From positions 1,054,001 through 1,118,000 of the forward strand of contig OZ245331.1 in NCBI GenBank assembly GCA_965226155.1: DNA of 64,000 nucleotides, read 5' to 3'. The position numbers and the translations under genes are program-made. Origin of the DNA: G965226155 sp965226155. GTDB taxonomy: Bacteria; Pseudomonadota; Gammaproteobacteria; Eutrophobiales; Eutrophobiaceae. The notes under the pieces are model-generated. The model saw only the letters and a list, made by a program, of their open reading frames with translations, did not search any database and had not been told where the DNA came from. Positions 44,132 to 52,685 of this stretch are shown here, piece after piece; the stretch's first letter is position 1, and the number at the start of each line of letters is the position of its first letter.

Positions 44132-45058
44132 ATGTCTATGGATGACCGTGACGGCGTCATCTGGCTTGATGGTAAATTGTGTCCATGGCGGGACGCAAAG
44201 GTCCATGTATTGACACATACCCTGCACTACGGAACTGGCGTGTTTGAGGGAATTCGTGCCTATAAGACACCGAACGGAACAGCAATATTTCGCCTGCAGG
44301 ACCATATCGACCGTCTATTTGATTCTGCCCATATCATGTGCATGAAAATAAGCAACAGCAAGGACGAGCTCATTAAAGCCTGCATCGAGGCTGTGAAAGG
44401 AAACGATCTTGAATCGGCTTATATTAGGCCTGTTGTTTTTTTTGGTTCTGAGGGAATGGGTTTACACGCAGAAAATTTGAAAGTTCATATTGCCATTGCA
44501 GCATGGGAATGGGGCACCTATCTCGGAAATGAAGCCTTAGAAAAAGGAATACGCATCAGAACGTCTTCCTTTACCCGACATCATGTCAACATAACCATGT
44601 GCAAAGCCAAAGCAAACGGCCACTACACAAACTCTATGTTGGCAATTCAAGAGGCGCATGACTGCGGTTATGATGAGGCATTGTTACTAGATAATGAAGG
44701 CTACGTTGCTGAAGGCAGCGGTGAAAATATTTTTATGGTCCGCAATAATGTCATTTATACGCCAGACCTAACGTCGGCAATAGAAGGGATTACCCGCGAC
44801 ACGATTATGACGTTTGCCCAAGAATGCGGAATTACTGTCAAGGAAAAGCGCATTACACGTGATGAAGTATACATTGCTGACGAGGCATTTTTCACGGGAA
44901 CTGCTGCAGAGGTCACGCCCATTCGTGAGCTAGACAATAGACAAATCGGCACAGGGGGAAAAGGACCTGTGACTAACCGCCTACAGAAGATGTATTTTGA
45001 TACTGTCAATGGTGAGTTGCCTGACCATCCTGAATGGTTTACATACGTTAATAATTAA
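44132..45058 (+). CDS. ilvE: Branched-chain amino acid aminotransferase
   Basis: 308 residues, fold-type IV PLP enzyme. It has G-T-G-V-F-E-G-I-R-A-Y, the PLP lysine in C-K-A-K-A-N-G-H-Y-T-N-S (near 156-162), E-G-S-G-E-N-I-F and F-F-T-G-T-A-A-E-V-T-P-I. It makes Ile, Leu and Val from their keto acids. AGGAGAAAC lies upstream of ATG 44132. In other gammaproteobacteria it also neighbours LPS core genes. Confidence 0.96.
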   Translation: MSMDDRDGVIWLDGKLCPWRDAKVHVLTHTLHYGTGVFEGIRAYKTPNGTAIFRLQDHIDRLFDSAHIMCMKISNSKDELIKACIEAVKGNDLESAYIRPVVFFGSEGMGLHAENLKVHIAIAAWEWGTYLGNEALEKGIRIRTSSFTRHHVNITMCKAKANGHYTNSMLAIQEAHDCGYDEALLLDNEGYVAEGSGENIFMVRNNVIYTPDLTSAIEGITRDTIMTFAQECGITVKEKRITRDEVYIADEAFFTGTAAEVTPIRELDNRQIGTGGKGPVTNRLQKMYFDTVNGELPDHPEWFTYVNN

Positions 45059-45076
45059 TTCTGGCAGATTTCAAAC

Positions 45077-45274
45077 ATGTTAAAACCTAACAGCGGTACC
45101 GAAACACCGAACGACAAGCGCATTCACGAAGTATCAAGTCAAGATTTGCCGCTTCATTGCCCGTTGCCCAGCATGAGCCTATGGAATTCACACCCGCGCG
45201 TTTACCTACCAATAGAAAAAACTGGCAAAGCTAAATGTCCGTACTGTAGTACCGATTTTGTTCTCCAGGAATGA
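45077..45274 (+). CDS. Zinc-finger CHCC domain protein
   Basis: 65 residues. The C-terminal half is a zf-CHCC domain: L-H-C-P, S-H-P-R-V-Y-L-P-I and C-P-Y-C-S-T-D-F. It is related to the NDUFS6 subunit of complex I, but as a free small protein of unknown role. It follows ilvE by 18 bp, a common position near LPS core genes. Confidence 0.9.
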   Translation: MLKPNSGTETPNDKRIHEVSSQDLPLHCPLPSMSLWNSHPRVYLPIEKTGKAKCPYCSTDFVLQE

Positions 45275-45286
45275 GCGGAACAATAA

Positions 45287-46234
45287 TTGGATGCTAGCAA
45301 CAATCAATCCAGAACACTAACAATCTGGCGGTTTAGTGATGGGAAAGCTGGTCATGACTCTCAAAGTGTCGGGCTAGTCCAGGCCTTGTCTGGCTTGACC
45401 TCTTGTACACAACTTGACATTCGTGTGCCGCCGTTACTCAACACCCTAGCCTGCTTGGTCGGCGCGGGTTACTTAACGACGAAAACGTTTCCCGATCCAG
45501 ATCTGATTATTGGTGCCGGTCATGCTACACATTTACCACTACTGTGCGCGAGAAAATACAGAGGCGGGAACACTGTCGTAATTATGAAACCCTCGCTCCC
45601 AACTAGTTGGTTTGATCTCTGTCTTGTCCCCGCACACGACGACCCTAAATTGACAAAAAATATTGTACTTACAAAAGGCGCAATGAATACGATCAAACCA
45701 GGAAATACTCATCAATCAGACAAGGGATTGATACTCGTCGGCGGCCCATCAAAACACTTTTCATGGAACACCGAAGATGTTTTGAATCAAATTAAAACAC
45801 TGATTGATGCAGAAATTCAGGACTGGGTGATCACCGATTCGCCTCGAACACCTGGAGAAACGAGCAACGCGCTTCAGACATTATCATCAGACCGAACACA
45901 GTACTGTCCGCATGACTCTACCAACAAAGGATGGCTTGCTGAACAGCTCTGGATTGCGGGGTCCGCTTGGGTAACTGAAGATAGTGTTTCTATGATTTAC
46001 GAAGCACTAACATCAGGGGCCTCAGTAGGTCTCCTGCGTGTATCACCCAAAAATAGTGGACGAATTCAAAAAGCGATTAAACCACTCATTGAAGAAGGGT
46101 ATCTCACACGCTTTGAAAGTTGGCGCACCAACCATAAACTGGTCCACAAAAAAGGGGATTTTAATGAAGCTGTCCGTTGCGCCGGACTCGTGCTAGGCCG
46201 GTTTTTCCCTCTGCCTGACGCAGGCCGTAGCTGA
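45287..46234 (+). CDS. ELM1-like domain protein (possible glycosyltransferase)
   Basis: 315 residues. The start R-F-S-D-G-K-A-G-H-D-S-Q-S-x-G-L and the later G-G-P-S-K-H-F and D-S-P-R-T-P motifs match the ELM1 domain. That domain was named after plant mitochondrial fission factors, while bacterial members sit in LPS loci and have a GT-B-like layout. A sugar or lipid-A-core transferase role is an inference from the neighbours. The start is TTG 45287, 12 bp after the zinc-finger gene. Confidence 0.8.
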   Translation: MDASNNQSRTLTIWRFSDGKAGHDSQSVGLVQALSGLTSCTQLDIRVPPLLNTLACLVGAGYLTTKTFPDPDLIIGAGHATHLPLLCARKYRGGNTVVIMKPSLPTSWFDLCLVPAHDDPKLTKNIVLTKGAMNTIKPGNTHQSDKGLILVGGPSKHFSWNTEDVLNQIKTLIDAEIQDWVITDSPRTPGETSNALQTLSSDRTQYCPHDSTNKGWLAEQLWIAGSAWVTEDSVSMIYEALTSGASVGLLRVSPKNSGRIQKAIKPLIEEGYLTRFESWRTNHKLVHKKGDFNEAVRCAGLVLGRFFPLPDAGRS

Positions 46235-46249
46235 CGCCGAGCATCACTC

Positions 46250-47383
46250 ATGATAACGGTTTTGCAAGCACTTCCATCCCTCGAATTTGGTGGGGTCGAA
46301 CGTGGCACAATTGAGGTTGCTGAGGAACTCGTAAAACAAGGGCACCGCTCACTGGTCATTTCGGCGGGAGGCCGTCTGGTCAAACAGTTAGCTGAAAATG
46401 GCAGCGAACATATTGAAATGCCTATAGGCAAAAAATCACTACTCACTTTCCGACATGTGCGTGTATTGCGTAAATTAATCGTGGACAACAACATTGATAT
46501 CGTACATGCCCGGTCTCGATTGCCTGCCTGGATTTGCTATCTTGCATGCCGGGGCATCGCACGTGAGCATCGGCCAGGATTCGTCACGTCAGTTCACGGA
46601 CATTACAGTGTAAACCCTTACGGCAAGATAATGACATACGGTGACCGGGTCATCGCTATCTCGGAATTTATCAATCAATATATACTTAAAAATTATCCTA
46701 ACATTGCTCCAGAAAAAATTAGTGTAATCCCGCGTGGTGTTGATCCTAATTATTATCCCTATGGCTTTAAGCCGCCTGATCCTTGGATTCGATCATGGAA
46801 CGAGCAATGCCCCCAACTTAGGAATAAGTATCTTTTAACACTTCCAGGCAGGATATCGCGCCGCAAAGGTCATGAAGATTTTCTAAACATCATCTTGGCT
46901 CTTAAAAACAGTGGTGCAAATATACACGGATTAGTAGTCGGCGGCGCCCAACCAGGTAAGGTAAGTTATGAAAATGATATAAAATCTAAAGCATCATTAC
47001 TGAACATAAATAATTCAGTCACATTTTTAGGACACCGTGATGACCTTCGAGAAATTTTAAGCGTGTCAAATATTGTACTGTCACTCTCGCAAGAACCTGA
47101 AGCATTCGGCAGGACGGTGCTCGAGCCAGTCTCTATGGGTATACCAGTAATTGCCTATGATCATGGCGGGGCATCAGAGATACTCAAGAAGATCTTTCCC
47201 GAAGGACTAATTACAAATGGTGATATAAATGCTGTAGCTGAACGAGCTCTCAGTTTTATGAAGTCTGCACCATCCGTCCCTGACGCTAATCCGTATACGC
47301 TCCAGCGCATGCTTGAAAATACCTTATCTTTATACGGTGCTATAGCCTCTGTCAGAAAAGCGAACAGCAACGGATTCAGATAA
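46250..47383 (+). CDS. Glycosyltransferase, GT4 type (LPS cluster)
   Basis: 377 residues. N-terminal acceptor domain with G-G-V-E-R-G, C-terminal donor domain with G-R-I-S-R-R-K-G-H-E-D-F near 203. The E-x7-E signature follows (E-P-E-A-F-G-R-T-V-L-E-P near 283). It should add a sugar from a nucleotide donor to the lipid A core or O-chain. Sugar and linkage unknown. ATG at 46250, 15 bp after the ELM1-like gene. Confidence 0.9.
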   Translation: MITVLQALPSLEFGGVERGTIEVAEELVKQGHRSLVISAGGRLVKQLAENGSEHIEMPIGKKSLLTFRHVRVLRKLIVDNNIDIVHARSRLPAWICYLACRGIAREHRPGFVTSVHGHYSVNPYGKIMTYGDRVIAISEFINQYILKNYPNIAPEKISVIPRGVDPNYYPYGFKPPDPWIRSWNEQCPQLRNKYLLTLPGRISRRKGHEDFLNIILALKNSGANIHGLVVGGAQPGKVSYENDIKSKASLLNINNSVTFLGHRDDLREILSVSNIVLSLSQEPEAFGRTVLEPVSMGIPVIAYDHGGASEILKKIFPEGLITNGDINAVAERALSFMKSAPSVPDANPYTLQRMLENTLSLYGAIASVRKANSNGFR

Positions 47384-47395
47384 CACTAAAACAGC

Positions 47396-48688
47396 ATGAA
47401 TAATCTAATAAAAAAAGATATTGCTGTATCACTAAATTCAGGGGGCCTGTGGATTAAGTCAAATATTGCTGTCGTTCTAGTGTTGACGACTCTGGCGTTA
47501 TCAGTCAGTAAATCACTATTTAGTATTCCTGTTAGTCTTATGGCGTTGATGGGATTGTCCCGTATTCTAAAATCGCCCAAGGCGATCTTAGACGATACTG
47601 CCGTTCGCGCCGTATGCCTGTTGTTCCTATGTATCTGGCTGCCCATGCTCATTTCCATGACTGATGCCGTAAATCCTGGACGTTCAATAGAGACTGTCTT
47701 CCCATACCTGCGTTTTCTATTCATGAGTATTTATCTGGTGCATGAGTTAGATGTCAGAAAAATAAGAGCCATTGTGTTGGGCACTGTCTGTATATTGACA
47801 TTCTGGTGTGTCGATGTAGTCATTCAACTCGTATTCCGCGCAAATCTGTTTGGTTACCCCTATGAATCTGGCCAGGCAACTGGGATGTTTTATCCCCGAA
47901 ATATTCTAGGCCATCTTTCTGCTGTGCTTGCACCGCTATGTTTTGAATGGATACGCACCCGCTATCAGCGACATAAATGGCTTATATGTCTATTACTCCC
48001 GCTATTCATGGCCCCACTACTCAGCGGTAGACGTGCAGCTTGGGTGATGATGGGAGTCAGTGCAGTCGTTTATCTTTTCTATTTGATAAGACAGAATACT
48101 AATCGAAATCGTTTGTTAGGAGGGATCGCGGTCGTTATCACAATGATTGCCTTAAGCTCACTTTTTGCCTTCAAAGCAAATCCTGACCTTATGCGCAGAG
48201 CTAACATGACGACTGATCTTTTAAGTTTTGATTTTGAAAGAACCGATGTTGCTTTATCTCGTAGGCTTTCTTTGTGGAAGCCGTCTACTCGAATTATTCA
48301 AGATCACTGGATAAACGGAATAGGGCCTCGTGGCTACCGAGATTTGCTTCCGGAGTATACAAGTGTAGATAGTTATTGGCATGGACTTGGGACGACACAC
48401 CCTCACATGCTTATTTTAGAAATAGTCGCCGAGACCGGGATAATTGGTTTCGTAGGAATAATATTTTGGGTCTGGTTACTTCTGCGCTTTATACGCAGCA
48501 AACTATTGGTGACAGATATCTTTCCTTGGGTACTAGCCCTGTTTGTTGCTGTATTGCCGTTAAACGTACATATCTCATTTTACGGTTCATATTGGGCAAC
48601 AGTCGTATGGTGGTTAGTTGCAATCTTGTTTGCTTCTGTAAATATTCAATCTAAGGAAATTCCACAGCGTGAAAATCCTAATCATTAA
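47396..48688 (+). CDS. O-antigen ligase family protein
   Basis: 430 residues with about twelve membrane helices. The large periplasmic loop (about 270-345) has R-L-S-L-W-K-P-S, N-G-I-G-P-R-G-Y and T-H-P-H-M-L-I-L-E. These are typical of WaaL/Wzy proteins (R and H in the active loop). It joins O-polymer to core or polymerises it. It overlaps the next gene by 20 bp. Confidence 0.88.
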   Translation: MNNLIKKDIAVSLNSGGLWIKSNIAVVLVLTTLALSVSKSLFSIPVSLMALMGLSRILKSPKAILDDTAVRAVCLLFLCIWLPMLISMTDAVNPGRSIETVFPYLRFLFMSIYLVHELDVRKIRAIVLGTVCILTFWCVDVVIQLVFRANLFGYPYESGQATGMFYPRNILGHLSAVLAPLCFEWIRTRYQRHKWLICLLLPLFMAPLLSGRRAAWVMMGVSAVVYLFYLIRQNTNRNRLLGGIAVVITMIALSSLFAFKANPDLMRRANMTTDLLSFDFERTDVALSRRLSLWKPSTRIIQDHWINGIGPRGYRDLLPEYTSVDSYWHGLGTTHPHMLILEIVAETGIIGFVGIIFWVWLLLRFIRSKLLVTDIFPWVLALFVAVLPLNVHISFYGSYWATVVWWLVAILFASVNIQSKEIPQRENPNH

Positions 48689-49637
48689 ATTAGGTGCACT
48701 AGGTGATGTAATTATGTCGACTCCTATCATCAAGCGAATTTCAGAACACCATCAAGGCGATAATATCTATCTTTTGACATCTCCAGCTTACGTTAGTCTT
48801 TTCAAAGACTGGCAAATTAAACTGCAGCTCATGCCTATCTCCAGAAATGGGCCGCTGTTGCTATGGCGCAATATAAACAAGATACGTAGTCAGAATTTCG
48901 ATCGCTGTTATGATCTACAATCAAATGATCGAACGAGCCTTATTTGTGCCTTGTCTAGCATACCTGTTAGGGTAGGCAACCACCCAAGATTTCCATATCA
49001 TATGCATCCGCTGGAAAAATATGTTGGTCAATGCCATTCTCAAGAGCGTTTAAAACAGATTTTATCCAGTGCCGGAATAGAGCCAAGCGATGAGCCGCCT
49101 TATCTGCCGGTCAGCAACTCATCAAGAGAAAAAGTGGCCGCATGGCTAAAACAAAATAATCTGCTAGAGAAACAATTTGTGGTCATGCATGCAGGGTCGA
49201 GCGCAAAACATCCACTAAAGAGATGGCCATATTACCAACAGCTCGCTACCGAGCTACAAAAATGCGGTTTGAAAACAGTCTGGGCCGGGGGAAAAGAAGA
49301 TTCTGATATTAACAGACGGCTGTCTGCAAATATTGGGATCGACTTAACTAGTATATTCAATATCCCGGAAGAAGCAGAACTTGCCCGTCATGCAGCTTTT
49401 GCGGTAACCAACGACTCAGCGCCCATGCATATATTTTCGTGTTCTGGCATTCCGGTGTTTGGCATATTCGGGCCCTCAAACTGGCGCCGTGCTCACGCCG
49501 TCAGTCAAAAAAAAAATGTTATTACATTGGGTGCCGAAGAAAATAAAAACGACCGCACCTTTGTTGCTGCTGATATCAAACAAATTTCTGTCGCCATGGT
49601 GATGGACAAACTAAAACAAGCTAATGTAATACCATGA
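48669..49637 (+). CDS. GT9 heptosyltransferase-like protein
   Basis: 322 residues. The start M-K-I-L-I-I-K-L-G-A-L-G-D-V and the ADP-heptose-type site (H-A-G-S-S-A-K-H-P-L-K-R-W near 174-187 and T-N-D-S-A-P-M-H near 246-253) define family GT9. It adds heptose, or a related sugar, to the inner core. The frame holds across an A10 run near 49507. GTG start at 48669 inside the ligase gene. Confidence 0.9.
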   Translation: MKILIIKLGALGDVIMSTPIIKRISEHHQGDNIYLLTSPAYVSLFKDWQIKLQLMPISRNGPLLLWRNINKIRSQNFDRCYDLQSNDRTSLICALSSIPVRVGNHPRFPYHMHPLEKYVGQCHSQERLKQILSSAGIEPSDEPPYLPVSNSSREKVAAWLKQNNLLEKQFVVMHAGSSAKHPLKRWPYYQQLATELQKCGLKTVWAGGKEDSDINRRLSANIGIDLTSIFNIPEEAELARHAAFAVTNDSAPMHIFSCSGIPVFGIFGPSNWRRAHAVSQKKNVITLGAEENKNDRTFVAADIKQISVAMVMDKLKQANVIP

Positions 49638-49676
49638 CATCGGCCATGCTTACGCCTTTACACGACTAACAACACT

Positions 49677-50792
49677 ATGATTGTAATTTCAACCCAGTGC
49701 TATCCGCCAAAAGTTGGAGGCATCGAGTTTTTGATGGGTGGGCTTAGTGCTGAGCTGTCAACTTCTGGAAACGATGTGGTTGTTTTTGCAGATGGGGCAG
49801 GAAATAAAGAGGAGCGTAAATTTGACACAAAACAGCCTTTTCCTGTTTATCGACATGCTGGAATCAAACTATGGAGGCGCAGAAAAAAAGCGAAGGATAT
49901 CGCCCATTATATTGCTAACCACAAACTAAAAAATTTAACATTGCTAACAGATTCCTGGAAAAGCCTTGAATTAATAAATCCATCTCACTTCAACAAAGTA
50001 CTTTGCTTAGTTCATGGTACGGAGATCTCGTCGCAGCTGTCTCGAAAAACCCCCATGCGCATACGTGAGGCCCTTGCAAAAGCAACTCACATAATTGCCA
50101 ATTCCGAATATACCGCCAATCGCATACGTCCACACATAGACACAGAGGGAAAGCTTCAGGTAATTTATCCTGGGATCAATGTTCCGAAAAAAGACATGGC
50201 TATTAACGAAAAAGTTAAACGACTACTCGTTGATCATCGTCCTGTATTGATTACAGTGGCTAGATTGGAAAAGCGAAAAGGTCATCACCATGTATTAGAA
50301 TTAATCCCAAGATTAATTAAGCAGTTTCCTAAACTGATCTATATAATTCTTGGCAAGGGCTCCCAAAGATCTGCGCTTGAATCTACCATTCAGTCTTGTT
50401 CTCTCCAAAATCATGTATTGTTCATACAGACAACAAATGAAGAAGAGCGAAATGCTTATATTTTCAACAGCGATCTCTTTATCATGCCGGGAGACATTGT
50501 TGAAAACGATGTGGAAGGTTTTGGTATGGCCTATATCGAAGCTGCAAGCTTCGGGATCCCGTCTATTGCCTGCAATGTCGGCGGGGTTAATGAAGCTATT
50601 GTACACAACGAAACGGGGCTAGTTTGCTCGCCTGGAGATCAACAACAATTGTATAGCTATACTCTAAAAATGCTTGAAGATAGTGAATTTCGAGAGAAAC
50701 TCGGGATCAGTGCTCAGAAAAGATCCGTGAATTTCCTCTGGCCTGAACAAATCAAACAATACAAAAAATTGCTACATAGCCGATCTGACTAG
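49677..50792 (+). CDS. Glycosyltransferase, GT4 type, second
   Basis: 371 residues. It starts M-I-V-I-S-T-Q-C-Y-P-P-K-V-G-G-I-E. The donor domain has V-A-R-L-E-K-R-K-G-H-H near 199 and the E-G-F-G-M-A-Y-I-E-A motif near 281. Last gene of the LPS cluster. The substrate is unknown. Convergent with the DUF6165 gene. Confidence 0.88.
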   Translation: MIVISTQCYPPKVGGIEFLMGGLSAELSTSGNDVVVFADGAGNKEERKFDTKQPFPVYRHAGIKLWRRRKKAKDIAHYIANHKLKNLTLLTDSWKSLELINPSHFNKVLCLVHGTEISSQLSRKTPMRIREALAKATHIIANSEYTANRIRPHIDTEGKLQVIYPGINVPKKDMAINEKVKRLLVDHRPVLITVARLEKRKGHHHVLELIPRLIKQFPKLIYIILGKGSQRSALESTIQSCSLQNHVLFIQTTNEEERNAYIFNSDLFIMPGDIVENDVEGFGMAYIEAASFGIPSIACNVGGVNEAIVHNETGLVCSPGDQQQLYSYTLKMLEDSEFREKLGISAQKRSVNFLWPEQIKQYKKLLHSRSD

Positions 50793-50854
50793 AAACAATA
50801 TTAATTTAGTTCTCGTTGCATATTTCAGCAAGTAATTAGGGTGCTGCTAATTGT

Positions 50855-51265
50855 TCACAGAACATAATTGCATTGCCTACTTGTAATCCTTATATGATTT
50901 TTCTTCGACCAATACGGACCCCGATTTTTGATTAATCTGTTTTTTTTTTTTGCTCTTAAATCATTAGTATTATAGACAGCGCGTGCCAGCTCAACAAATA
51001 CTTGGTCAAACTCCTTCCTGGACTCCTTGTCACGAATATCATCTTCAATGTCCCACAGTTTCAAGTTAATCTCATATAGTGATGATATTTCATCCTGCAA
51101 ACTTGATTTATCATACGACGTCTTGTCCCATCCCTTCATTAAGGTATTTAGTTCTAAGTTTATATTGGCGAGCTTATCCGGGTCTTTAATCTTCGCCTGC
51201 TTGATCTGCAATATTGTTAACTTATCAAGAAATTCGCCTACTGATATTTTAGTGTTTATACTCAT
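50855..51265 (-). CDS. DUF6165-like protein, frameshifted at an A12 tract
   Basis: As sequenced it is 136 residues, starting M-S-I-N-T-K-I-S-V-G-E-F-L-D-K-L-T-I-L with a helical core. After codons on an A12 run (plus-strand T-run 50940-50951) the reading becomes unlike the family. In the next frame the end is the family-type K-Q-I-N-Q-K-S-G-S-V-L-V-E-E-K-S-Y, stopping at 50877. One missing A, or slippage of RNA polymerase on the run, would restore it. Function unknown; related genes often lie in glycan clusters. Confidence 0.7.
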   Translation of the reverse strand: MSINTKISVGEFLDKLTILQIKQAKIKDPDKLANINLELNTLMKGWDKTSYDKSSLQDEISSLYEINLKLWDIEDDIRDKESRKEFDQVFVELARAVYNTNDLRAKKKNRLIKNRGPYWSKKNHIRITSRQCNYVL

Positions 51266-51320
51266 TTAAATTCCTGTTTCAGTTTCATGCGCCAGCAAAC
51301 AATTGGATAAGGATGCCGGC

Positions 51321-52682
51321 TTATTTTCCTATACAAAACCGGGAGAAAATTTCTTCTAGCAGACCCTCTGCGTTAAACCCTCCGGTTATCTCTGCTAGTG
51401 CCTGTTGCGCCAAAGAAAGCTCTTCGGCTATGAGCTCTGGCGAGCCATTAGAATCAAGCATGCGTATTCCTTCGTCTATGTGATTTTTTGTCTTCTCAAG
51501 TGCCTTTATGTGCCGACCTCTTGCAAGCACTACGTCCTCGCCCAAATTATTTAGTCCGGACACTTGCATTAATGCCTCTCGAAGTAGATCCATGCCCTCG
51601 CCCGTTTTTGCCGACAAGCAAACATGTTTTACTCCGTTAAGTGATTTGCATTCGGCTTCAGCGTTATGGAGATCGATTTTATTATGGACAACAATGGTAT
51701 TATCCGTCATCGGCACAATGCCTTCTAGCAACTGATCGCCGTTTAGTTGGTCTGAACTATATTCGGCAACAAGTATAGCTATGTCCGCATTATCAAGCTC
51801 CCGCAACGATCTCTGAATTCCTTCATGCTCTATCGTATCGTTCGGATTTCGTATGCCGGCAGTATCGACAAGATTTATCGTTACGCCTTTGATGAGAACT
51901 GCATCTTCAATGACATCTCTCGTAGTTCCTGCAATTTCAGTAACAATAGCGCGGTCGGAGCCTGAAAGTCTGTTTAACAAACTTGATTTTCCAGTATTGG
52001 GTTGGCCGACAATTACCGTCCTCAAGCCTTCTTTTAATTTTCTGCCGTTTCGTGCGCTTACTAGAATACTATCAATCTCAGATGATACATTGTTGATCCT
52101 TTTCAATAATTGTGGGTGCTTGAGAAAATCAATCTCTTCTTCAGGAAAATCCAACGACCCTTCAACATAGACCCTTAACTCTATCGTCTTTTGCTGCAGG
52201 GATTTTATTTTACAGGAAAACTCACCTTCCAATGATCTCGCAGCACTGCGTGCCGCCTGGGCAGATCCGCTGTTAATCAAATCGGCAACGGCTTCTGCCT
52301 GAATAAAATCAATTTTTTCATTTAAGAAAGCGCGTTCTGTAAACTCGCCTGGCTTAGCAAGTCTTGCCCCATGCTTAATAACCTCATCCAACAATTCGTG
52401 CATTACCACCTGACCGCCATGACCTTGCAATTCGGCGATATCTTCTCCGGTAAAAGAATTGGGCCGTTTGAAGTAAATCAATATCCCTTTGTCGATGATC
52501 GCCCCACCATCATCACGGAATGCACAGTAATAAGCCCGGCGAGGCTCTGGCCGAATCCCCGATATTGCATAAGCAACATCAAAGCTCTTATTGCCAGATA
52601 TTCTTACGACGCCGATTCCGCCCTTCCCCGCAGGCGTAGATATTGCTGCGATCGTGTCATTACGAACGGACATGGTTTTCAA
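51321..52682 (-). CDS. mnmE: tRNA uridine-modification GTPase MnmE
   Basis: 453 residues. The N-terminal tetrahydrofolate-binding domain (D-T-I-A-A-I-S-T-P-A-G-K-G-G-I) is followed by the G domain with G-Q-P-N-T-G-K-S near 225-232, D-T-A-G near 271 and N-K-I-D. The C-terminus is the expected F-C-I-G-K with its catalytic cysteine. With MnmG it makes the mnm5 group on wobble uridine. It follows yidC by 3 bp. Confidence 0.97.
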   Translation of the reverse strand: MKTMSVRNDTIAAISTPAGKGGIGVVRISGNKSFDVAYAISGIRPEPRRAYYCAFRDDGGAIIDKGILIYFKRPNSFTGEDIAELQGHGGQVVMHELLDEVIKHGARLAKPGEFTERAFLNEKIDFIQAEAVADLINSGSAQAARSAARSLEGEFSCKIKSLQQKTIELRVYVEGSLDFPEEEIDFLKHPQLLKRINNVSSEIDSILVSARNGRKLKEGLRTVIVGQPNTGKSSLLNRLSGSDRAIVTEIAGTTRDVIEDAVLIKGVTINLVDTAGIRNPNDTIEHEGIQRSLRELDNADIAILVAEYSSDQLNGDQLLEGIVPMTDNTIVVHNKIDLHNAEAECKSLNGVKHVCLSAKTGEGMDLLREALMQVSGLNNLGEDVVLARGRHIKALEKTKNHIDEGIRMLDSNGSPELIAEELSLAQQALAEITGGFNAEGLLEEIFSRFCIGK

Positions 52683-52685
52683 AAG

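Noticed and set aside
46066..46494. 142-codon antisense frame over the ELM1/GT4 junction
   Set aside because: Shadow of two overlapping real genes; no homology or ribosome site seen.
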